Shown: piece by piece, positions 1 to 8,121 of the stretch
Position numbering within the stretch: position 1 is the first letter of the stretch
Layout of the letters: the number at the start of each line of letters is the position of its first letter
Source of the DNA: Brachionus plicatilis
Taxonomy: Eukaryota; Rotifera; Eurotatoria; Ploima; Brachionidae
Assembly: GCA_010279815.1 (NCBI GenBank)
Contig: QEOQ01000558.1
Location: 1,905 to 33,808, forward strand
Length of the DNA stretch: 31,904 nt
Direction: 5' to 3'
Notes under the pieces: model-generated
Seen by the model: the letters and a program-made list of their open reading frames with translations, nothing else
What the model was told of the DNA's origin: nothing
The model's database searches: none
Made by a program: the position numbers and the translations under genes

Positions 1-1246
1 CTTCCTAAAAAAGGACCTTAAAAATAGAGCCTCCCAAAAAAGGACCTTTAATTAGAGCTTCCAAATAAGGACCTTAAAGAAAAGCTTCCTAAAAAAGGAC
101 CTTAAAAAAGAGCTTTTGAAAAAAGTCCCTTAAAAAAAGCTTTTTTAGACAGTACCTCATAAAAGGCTTATCCAAAAAAGGACCTTAAATAGAGCTTACG
201 GAAATGGATCTAAAAATAGAGCTTAACAAATAAGGACCTAAAAATAAAGCTTCTTTAAAAGGACCTTAAAAAAAAGCATCCGAAAAAGGACCTTTAATTA
301 GAGCTTCCAAAGAAAGGACCTCAATAAAGGCCTTTCCAAAAAAGGACCTTAAAAAATAGCTTCATAAAAAAGGACATTAAAATAAAATTTCCTAAAAAAT
401 AATCTTAAAAATAGAGCTTCCCAAAAAAGGACCTTAAATTTAAGCTTCCAAAAAAGTACCTTAAAATAAAACTTCCTAAAAAAGGACCTTAAAAATAGAG
501 CTTCCCAAAAAAGGACCTTTAATTAGAGCTTCTAAAGAAAGGACCTCAATAAAGGCCTTTCCAAAAAAGGACCTTAAAATTGTGCTTCCCAAATAACGAC
601 CTCAAAAAAGGCCTGTACAAAAGAGGACCTTAAAAAAAGCTTCCTTAAAAAAAGGACCTTTAAAATAGAGCTTCCAAAAATGGACCTTAAAATAAAACTT
701 CCTAAAAAAGGACCTTAAAAATAGAGCTTCCAAAAAAAGGACCTTTAATTAGAGCTTCCAAAGAAAGGACCTCAATAAAGGCCTTTCCAAAAAATGACCT
801 TAAAAATAGAGCTTCCCAAAAAAGGGCCTTTAATTAGAGCTTCCAAAGAAAGGACCTTAAAACAAAGCTTCCTAAAAAAAGGACCTTAAAATAGAGCTTT
901 CAAAAAAGGACATTAAAATAGAGCTTCCAAAATAAGGAACTAAAAATAAAACTTCCTAAAAAAGGACCTTAAAAATAGAGCTTCCCAAAAAAGGACCTTT
1001 AATTAGAGCTTCCAAATAAGGACCTAAAAATAAAAATTCATAAAAAATGACCTTAAAAATAGAGCTTCCCAAAAAAGGACCTTTAATTAGAGCTTCCAAA
1101 TAAGGACCTAAAAATAAAACTTCATTAAAAAGGACCTTAAAAATAGAGCTTCCAAAAATGGACCTTAAAATTGTGCTTCCCAAATAACGACCTCAAAAAA
1201 GGCCTGTACAAAAAAGGACCTTAAAATAGAGCCTTAAAGGACCTTT
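1..1246. repeat. tandem repeat array, 27-29 bp unit
   Basis: About 45 degenerate head-to-tail units. Each has a core AAAAGGACCTT, an A-rich spacer and GAGCTTCC. The first three units measure 29, 28 and 27 bp. A higher-order block (two or three units including CTTTAATTAGAGCTTCCAAA) recurs near 470, 690 and 950. A distinctive variant containing TGTGCTTCCCAAATAACGAC occurs near 571 and again near 1162, about 591 bp apart. The array starts at the window edge, so its full size is unknown. A minus-strand open frame through 956-1183 is only the repeat read in three-unit multiples of 84 bp. Confidence 0.95.
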
Positions 1247-1410
1247 AAAGTACGTCCTTTATGGGTAGAAACTAACTTTGACTTAAAATAAAAAGTACAA
1301 AAAGTACATCCTTTATGAGCAGAAACTAACATTGACTTAAAATAAAAAGTTCAAAAAGTACTTTTTTTATGGGTAGAAACTCACATTGACATTAAGTAAA
1401 AAGTACAAAA
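1247..1410. repeat. three tandem 54-bp repeats
   Basis: Units begin at 1247, 1301 and 1355 (AAAGTACRTCC then TTTATG..AGAAACTMAC..TTGAC). They directly follow the 27-29 bp array and differ from each other at only a few positions. The third copy is slightly diverged (ACTTTTTTTAT in place of ACATCCTTTAT). Confidence 0.93.
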
Positions 1411-2831
1411 ATTTTAAAAAGAATCTTTCTTTATCTTTTGTCAATAGCTCTTTTTTATTTATATTCGTTTTTTATTTGATATTTTATTCAGAAAGAGCTA
1501 TAACTCGGTTCAGATAAACAATAAAAATATTAATCTTTTGAAGTGTAAAAAAATTTAATATAATAATAAAAAATCAATTTTTTCTTTTTTGTTTATTATT
1601 TAACTTTTTCACCATTTTTTACAATTAACCGATATTTACCTTAATTTTGGTCGATAAGGTCATTAAATTGTATTTAAATAAATAAAATTAAATTAAAACA
1701 AATAAAATGTCGGGTAATATCTTCATTACACTTATAAAATAAAAGATATATATAAGGCTTTAAAGAATTTCTTGGCTTTTAGAGTATATTCGATAAATTT
1801 GAATATCTCAGGCTTGACAAATTTTTTTTTCTTAATTTTTACAGAAAAATGGTTATTTTATTAGACATTGGATTTGGTTTCGACAAGTTCTATTTTTGTG
1901 TTAACAATCGTCCTTGACCCTTAATTTTTTGACCAATACCCGGAAGTTTCTTATAACTCAGCCATGGTAGGTTCTATAATCTTAAAACTAAAAAATTTGA
2001 ATTACTTAGTAATTCTTACATAATGCTATTAAGAGTTTTTTTTTAATTTTAATTTTATTTCTCTTAAAAAAAGTGTTCAAAATGAGGCATTTTAAAAAAA
2101 TCGAAAAAAATAAAAATTATTGAAGTTTTTAATCAAAATTTTTATCAAAATCTTTTTCTTTTTGATTTTTTTGGGTGGTATTCGACAAAGCTGATCATGA
2201 ATATAAACTTTGTTTTGGTCAAAAATCGGTGGGGTGGGAGTGGCACTCGATTTTTTGGGGTTTTTACGAGTTTTTTGGCGTTTTTAAGAGAAATATACAG
2301 TTAAGGGAAATTTTAACATTAGAATTGGATAGATTAGCTAATGAGGTGTCTGAAAAGGATCACTTGGCAAAATTTGAATACTAAAATAAATTTTTTTTTT
2401 CTAAACTTAAGTAATTACTTAAATTTTTCTTGATAAAATTTTTTTCTATTTATATTCCAAAACATTATGTTAAGTTTGCCCAATTTATAATTTTTGAATT
2501 TTGAAGAACACAAATTATTCTAATATTTTTCTTTTATATAAAGAATTAAAAAAATTAAAATAAATTACAAAAAACTTATACATCAAAAGATTAAAAAAAT
2601 TTTTTTGATGATTAGATTGCAAAATTTGGTTTATTTTTAGACCATATTTTATTTATAATATTTTCTAGAATATGTTTTTTCTAACGAAAATATGTATAAC
2701 AAATTTAAATATTCGTCTATTAACGTGACTTTTTCGATTAGGTAAGAATGAGAATTTAACAAATTTAAAAAGATGCTATAAAAAAGCAATATTAATTTGT
2801 TTAAAAAATTTAGATTGCTATTATTCGAAAA
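1411..2831. other. AT-rich intergenic stretch without a supportable gene
   Basis: Mostly poly-A/T tracts. An open frame at 2175-2384 has no ATG start (it begins at GTG) and shows no recognisable domain. Inside it lies an unusually G-rich run at 2228-2243, see findings. I see no RNA gene here. Confidence 0.6.
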
Positions 2832-3393
2832 ATGAAAATTTTCATCATTATTTTTTGCTGTTCGATTTTAACACAGTATGCAGAATTAGCCATTCCTGGA
2901 GTCACTGGGCCACTTCATGCTTCATGCAAAGTTGCTTGGAATTGGCCTGAAACTGATTGTAAACTTGTTCATTTAAAAATTGTTAACCAAATAAATGAAT
3001 GGAAGACAGACGAAAATTGTAAAAATGGTGGAGAAAAATGCTTATATACACTTGTAAGCCAAGATGAAAAACAAATTAAAGCTACACATTCTACTCCTGT
3101 AAAGCATTACATAGATGATCTCAGTTTTGATTTTAATCAATTAAATAAAGATTGTCAAGTCAATGTAATTTTGATCTTTGTGATTTTTTTTTATTCTTTA
3201 AAAATTTTCTTCTTTTTATTAGGGTTTTTCAACTTCTGAAACGTGGTATGCAGTCTTAGACTATGGGACAAATTACTGTAATTTGCATAATTTGATAACT
3301 GGATCTGGTTTGGACAAAATTCAAGGATTCATAGAAAAGACAAGCAATGATATTTGCACCCAGTTTACAAGTGCAGATTGTGAAAAATATTAG
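2832..3393 (+). CDS. small secreted eight-cysteine protein (two exons)
   Basis: Exon 1 is 2832-3164, the intron 3165-3222 (58 nt, GTAATT...TTATTAG, phase 0), exon 2 3223-3393; together they give 167 residues. Without splicing the frame runs into hydrophobic intron translation and stops at 3239. Residues 1 to about 20 are a signal peptide (MKIFIIIFCC then polar), so the product is probably secreted. The mature part has eight cysteines (32, 43, 63, 70, 108, 130, 156, 164), enough for four disulfides. Segments such as GGEKCLY, KHYIDDLSF and ETWYAVLDYGTNYCNLHNL look like strongly constrained motifs. From memory they resemble an uncharacterised secreted family seen in several invertebrates and fish; I could not check this. 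The function is unknown. No transmembrane anchor is visible after the leader. Confidence 0.85.
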
Positions 3394-3429
3394 TTTTTAA
3401 ATTTGTTTTACTCTGATTTTGGTTTAAAG

Positions 3430-3435
3430 AATAAA
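3430..3435 (+). terminator. poly(A) signal of the secreted-protein gene
   Basis: AATAAA lies 36 nt after the stop codon. A second possible AATAAA lies near 3470. Confidence 0.6.
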
Positions 3436-3866
3436 ATTTCGAAAGTAAATTTTTAAGATTTAATTTTTAATAAATAAAGCAAAATATTTTTTTATAAAAT
3501 TATCACTTTATTATAATAATAATTCAGATTAAAAACTTTTTTTCAAATTTTAACTAATTTTCTAAATTTTACTGAATTTTACCGTTTCATATTCGTTTTT
3601 TACGAAAATTTACGTAAAAAACGTTAAATTTTTTTTTCTCAATTTATTTTTTATTTTTTTTTACTTACTGAAATAAGTTAAAAATGGCCTAAAAAATGGC
3701 ATTTTTGTTTTAACGTAATTTTTCGTAATTTAACCTTTGCTCACAAAATTTATTTATTAAAAAATTACGTAAAATTACCAAAAATCCTAGTATCAAATCA
3801 GCGGTGTAGTGTTGTTTTATAGAAATTTTTTTAATTGAAAAAATACAAAAATAATCTCGAAAACTA

Positions 3867-3985
3867 ACGTTTTTGCTCGAATTCAACGACATGTCGTTAA
3901 ATAATCTTTTTAATGTTATAAGACCTTGTCCTTAATTCTGGATACCCATATATAACGACATGTCATTAAAATCGAGCAATAACGT
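3867..3985. mobile_element. 119-bp TA-flanked MITE with 33-34 bp inverted repeats
   Basis: The left arm 3866-3899 and the reverse complement of the right arm 3953-3986 match at 30 of 34 positions. The arms share ACGTT.TTGCTCGA and GACATGTCGTTA. A TA dinucleotide sits directly outside each end (3865-3866 and 3986-3987), as expected for a Tc1/mariner-type TA target duplication. The left arm contains the 12-bp perfect palindrome ACGACATGTCGT. There is no coding capacity, so it is a non-autonomous element. Confidence 0.75.
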
Positions 3986-4727
3986 TAATATAAATTTTTT
4001 TTCATTGAATAGTCACACATAAATGTTTCTTTCATAGGAAATTTAACTATAAAATTTTAAAATTGAAATTTCAAATCTTTATCTATTAAAGTTGCGTAAT
4101 AGTTAAATAATCTAACTTGAAAATAATTTTTTTAACCTTATCGAAGTCGTCTTCAGTGATAAACGGAAAAAGATATTGCTATTGTAGAATATTACAAGTC
4201 GCACGATAGAAAAAAAATTTTAATTATTTTTTGATAAATTGATTGAATGTTAAAGAAATTAAAGTAATAATTAACTTGTTGAAAATTAACTTTTTTTTTC
4301 TATATTTTTTTCTTTTTAATGAATTCTATAAAATCATTTCAATAAAACGTTTTTTTTATTAAATTAGACTTTTCTTTCTGTATAAGCATATTAGCATATA
4401 TGAATTAAATTTCTATAAAATAAACTGCAAAATTTGATAAAAATATGGTTAATAAAGTAAAAAAATCAATCAAAAAAAATTAATTTGATCAAAATAATAA
4501 TAAAGGCTTGAAAAAATGTCAGGAAAGAACGAGTGTGTGATAGAAAAGCTAAATATTCTAATAAAAATTGTATTTAAAATTTTCAATTACAATGAAGGAC
4601 TCGCAAATATTAGATTCAAGTTATTTATAAGTCTAATCATTTTATATAAAGAAATATATGAGATAAAATTATTGATATTTGAATTGATTTGACAACACAT
4701 TTTTAGAAACAAAAATTTTATTTTATT

Positions 4728-4817
4728 AAACTTCCGTAAATAAAGCAGATTACGACAATTAAATTAAGTTAATGAGACAAATTTAATTGTCGCAATCTGC
4801 TTTATTTACGGAAGTTT
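4728..4817. repeat. near-perfect 38-bp-arm hairpin
   Basis: Arms 4728-4765 and 4780-4817 are inverted copies matching at 37 of 38 positions, around a 14-nt loop. The outer ends read AAACTTCCGTAAATAAAGCA and its complement. Such high identity implies recent formation or selection. It could be a foldback/MITE element or a hairpin RNA precursor; the sequence alone does not decide. Confidence 0.85.
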
Positions 4818-5396
4818 GACACGGAAAAAAATATGGTAATCGATATTTCTTCTCATATTTCAAATAATTATCAAGAAAATCATAGGAAAATCAAAAATTT
4901 GTAATTCTCTTTAATGGTGTCTTTTTTATTAAAATCTCTGTTATTTTTTATTTTTTCGGTTTTAATGCAAATTTAAAAAATCGCTTATTTCACTTCAAAG
5001 ATTGAATAAGCAATGTTTTTGCGCTTCAATACATTTTCTTTAATTTTAAATAAATTCTATGCTTCTTTATTTTTCAACCACTGAACTTGATATTTTAATT
5101 AACTACAAGTCTATAAAAACAGTTGAGAAAAATTCAAAGATTCCTCAGTGAATTCGAACTGTTCATTCCCAGGAGCAAATTATTTAAAAATTTTATTATT
5201 CAAAAAATTAATTTTCATGTTTATAAAATTTAGATAATACTATTTACGTGATAAAAAAAAAAAAATTGATTTTTAAGATTTAATTATCTTTTGTCACGAA
5301 ATTACGATAATAAAAACAAGTTTTTGGTTTGTGGTGAAATTCATTTATATTGAAATTGTGAACCGAAAGCGAATTACTAGAAAATTAGGTTTTCAA

Positions 5397-6638
5397 ATGG
5401 ATGAGGATTTTTCTAATTTTTCGATAAAACGTCAAAACATTAGAACAGTCTCACTAGTTGTTTGCACTCTCGTATATTTGCTAACTGGTGCTGCAGTGTT
5501 TGATTGTCTTGAATCACCCAACGAGGCGATAAACAGTCACATTCTAAACTCTCATATAAATAAATTTCAGCAACTCATAAACATTACTGATGTTGAATTC
5601 GAAAATATCTATAAATTGATTATTCGTAAAAATCATTTCAAAAGAAACCCTCAGTGGGAATTCGGAGGTTCATTTTACTTTTGCACCTTAGCTCTGGCAT
5701 TAATTGGCTATGGACATTCGACGCCAAATACCAATATTGGCAAATTGTTTTGCATTATATACATTCTGTTTGGAATTCCGATTTCTTTGATCATGTTTCA
5801 GTCAGTGGGAGAACGATTAAACGGTTTTTTAAAATATACCTTAAGAAAAATTAAATTGGCCAGCTTTCGATTTTACAAGTTCAAAAATAAAAATGTGTCA
5901 AACAAGGATTTAATTGTCACCGAATTTATGCTTACATTAGTCCTTGTTGTTACAGCATCGTATATTTTTTCCGTGTACGAAGGATGGAGTTATTTTGACG
6001 CCATTTATTACTCTTTTATTACCCTAACAACAATCGGATTCGGAGATTTTGTGCCATTACAAAAGAACAACTATCTGAAATACAATCCAATCTATGTTGC
6101 ATTCACCATTTTCTTTATTATCACAGGTTTGACAATACTTGCTTCTTCGACCAATCTTTTAGTCTTGTACTTGGTAAATATTAACAGTGAAGAAAAACTA
6201 CGAAAAAGGATATGGCTCAAAATGAAAAAACAAGAACAAATACAAAAAATGCTCATTGGCGATGTAATATCAACAGTTAATACTCAAGACGTGGTTACTT
6301 ATTTAGACGAAAAGCCAAATTTAGCAGCTTTTACAGAAGATAAATCTGTTTGTTCGTGTGATGACATATTTATGTGCTACAAATTGTGTACTAACAAACG
6401 GAAATTTGATGCTAAGAATTATTTTAAAAAAAAACTAAATGGTGTAAACATTAAAGAACAGCGATACTATTTTAGTATCAAAAGAAAACCCTTAGCGAAA
6501 ATCGAGCACATAAGCCGGTATTTTGATTTTAAAACCGACAATATTGTTCAGGAATACAATGAAATAAAATATTTGAGAAAATTTGCAAATGAACAAAATT
6601 TTAAATTGAACAAAATTTCAAGGCGAGAATCTTTTTGA
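5397..6638 (+). CDS. two-pore-domain K+ channel, TASK (KCNK3/9/15) type
   Basis: Single-exon gene of 413 residues from the ATG at 5397. The frame is open upstream only to a GTG, and residues 10-40 (IKRQNIRTVS...LTGAAVFDCLES) match the TASK N-terminus, which supports this start. The expected order is M1 (17-37), P1 with IGYGH (103-107), M2 (117-140), M3 (175-194), P2 with TTIGFGDF (211-218) and M4 (232-261), then a basic cytosolic tail. H107 corresponds to the external pH-sensing histidine of TASK channels. An N-glycosylation site (NIT, about 62-64) sits in the M1-P1 cap. The protein should set background K+ leak at the plasma membrane as a dimer. Two oddities: P1 reads ALALIGYG instead of the usual TTIGYG, and the C-terminus is RRESF, fitting the TASK 14-3-3 motif RRxSx-COOH. 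The subfamily is assigned by motif only. Confidence 0.93.
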   Translation: MDEDFSNFSIKRQNIRTVSLVVCTLVYLLTGAAVFDCLESPNEAINSHILNSHINKFQQLINITDVEFENIYKLIIRKNHFKRNPQWEFGGSFYFCTLALALIGYGHSTPNTNIGKLFCIIYILFGIPISLIMFQSVGERLNGFLKYTLRKIKLASFRFYKFKNKNVSNKDLIVTEFMLTLVLVVTASYIFSVYEGWSYFDAIYYSFITLTTIGFGDFVPLQKNNYLKYNPIYVAFTIFFIITGLTILASSTNLLVLYLVNINSEEKLRKRIWLKMKKQEQIQKMLIGDVISTVNTQDVVTYLDEKPNLAAFTEDKSVCSCDDIFMCYKLCTNKRKFDAKNYFKKKLNGVNIKEQRYYFSIKRKPLAKIEHISRYFDFKTDNIVQEYNEIKYLRKFANEQNFKLNKISRRESF

Positions 6639-6665
6639 AAATATTAAATATAATCAAATAGCCAG

Positions 6666-6671
6666 AATAAA
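6666..6671 (+). terminator. poly(A) signal of the K2P channel gene
   Basis: AATAAA lies 28 nt after the stop codon. Confidence 0.6.
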
Positions 6672-8100
6672 GATAGCCGTTATTCTCTAATTCGTTTTTA
6701 AACCGAGAATAGTTTTTTTTTTTTTATTTTCCTAATAAAATCAATAAAAATGTTCATAATATTTAATTTTAATTTTTTATGATACATTTAGAATAAATAT
6801 TTATCTAATAATAATATCTAGTTTTATTGAAAAATTTATCATAATTAACCATATGATAGTGAAAATGCTTGTCCAAAAAATTCATGCTTATAAATAACTC
6901 ATCTAATAAAAGAAAAACAAAGCAAAACGAAAAAGACCTATATTTATTTCTTCAGCTAATTTTTCTTTTTACCAGCAAAATTATTATTATCAGAAAATTT
7001 ATTAATAACTTTTTCTTACTTCTAATTGATTTTTTCCCATAAAAATTTTTTTTTTTACCAGAAAATTTATTCACATATTTCAAATATTTTTTTCCATATA
7101 GTTTTTTTAATTATACCAAAAATTTACACAGAACCCATTATAAAACTAGATGACTTAACAATTGGTCATCAATAAAATATTCAGGAAAAAAAAATTTTTT
7201 AAGCTTAACTATTTGGATTCTTTGCTTTACTTTGAAACTCCGAAAATCAATTTCTAAAGTTGAATTGACAAAACAACAGTCAAACAATTATTCTGACAAC
7301 ATGCTCAATTTATCTTGGTCTTCATTTGAATCTTATTTAAAGCGATAACAATAGATTGGAGAATTTAAATCGATAAAATGAGTGGCTTAAAAGTAGCTGA
7401 TTTGTAAATTTTTGCTAAAAAGCTTATTTTGTAAACATATCATAGCAGTGTCCAGTAGGCTAAATCTATGCCAAGTACCTCTACAAGAAAAATGTTTACC
7501 AAAAGGTAAAAAACGTAATTGAAGAATAATTTCATGAAAAAAAAAGAATATTTTTTCTGTAAAAAAAAATAAATTAGCTCCAAAAAAAACAGCTGCAAAA
7601 AAAATTAGCTGCTAAAAAAATTTTAAAATCAGGTCGAAAAAGAAAAAGAGCAATTAAAATCAGAATATCTTATATTTTATAAAGGATGTGTTGGCCAAAA
7701 ATCTCATCGTAAAGAAACCTAATTTTATTAATTTATTTATTATTTTTAATTCTCGAATTGGAGATCCTTGAGGAAAAAGAGAAAATAACAACAATTAAAA
7801 CTCTCTACAAACTTTCAATAATTTCCGTATCGATTCTAACCAATTTAAAACACAAGACAAATTCAAATTTTTTTCAGTAATTACTATTTTTTAATTTCTA
7901 GAAAAGCTTAAGTTGTTTTTAGACAATCACATTTCAGTTTTATTCAGAGTGTACAAAATTTTAATTTATTCTTAAGTATTTTAGATAAAATCAAGTTCTG
8001 CTAATTTTTTTGCAAATTTATTTTAACAAATATTTATAATATCAATATTAATGATAAAAAATTCTTTTTTTTTCGGTCATTTTTAAAACAATTTATTTAA
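6672..8100. other. AT-rich spacer between convergent genes
   Basis: No gene, RNA or clear element. Short degenerate repeats of the type AAAAAAAATTAGCTGC occur around 7560-7620, and similar AT-rich ACCAG-AAAATTTATT phrases occur around 6970-7080. Confidence 0.5.
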
Positions 8101-8103
8101 ATA

Positions 8104-8109
8104 TTTATT
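8104..8109 (-). terminator. poly(A) signal of the AHI1 gene
   Basis: AATAAA on the minus strand lies 12 nt past the AHI1 stop. Another copy is at 8092-8097. Confidence 0.55.
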
Positions 8110-8121
8110 TTAAAGCGCAGT

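Larger units (their letters stand above)
3480..5396. other. intergenic DNA with inverted-repeat elements
   Basis: No gene is supportable. It holds ACGTAA-type palindrome fragments (about 3597-3624 and 3711-3780), a TA-flanked inverted-repeat element (3867-3985) and a long hairpin (4728-4817), each listed separately. The rest is AT-rich DNA leading to the K+ channel gene. Confidence 0.6.

Noticed and set aside
956..1183. 75-codon minus-strand open frame through the tandem repeat
   Set aside because: It is the 28-bp repeat translated in multiples of three units; no domain, and stop-free only by repeat phase.
2175..2384. 69-codon plus-strand open frame
   Set aside because: Starts at GTG, no family resemblance, and includes a low-complexity G/T-rich stretch.
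3710..3892. minus-strand open frame
   Set aside because: Overlaps the ACGTAA repeat and the MITE arm; composition is that of non-coding AT-rich DNA.
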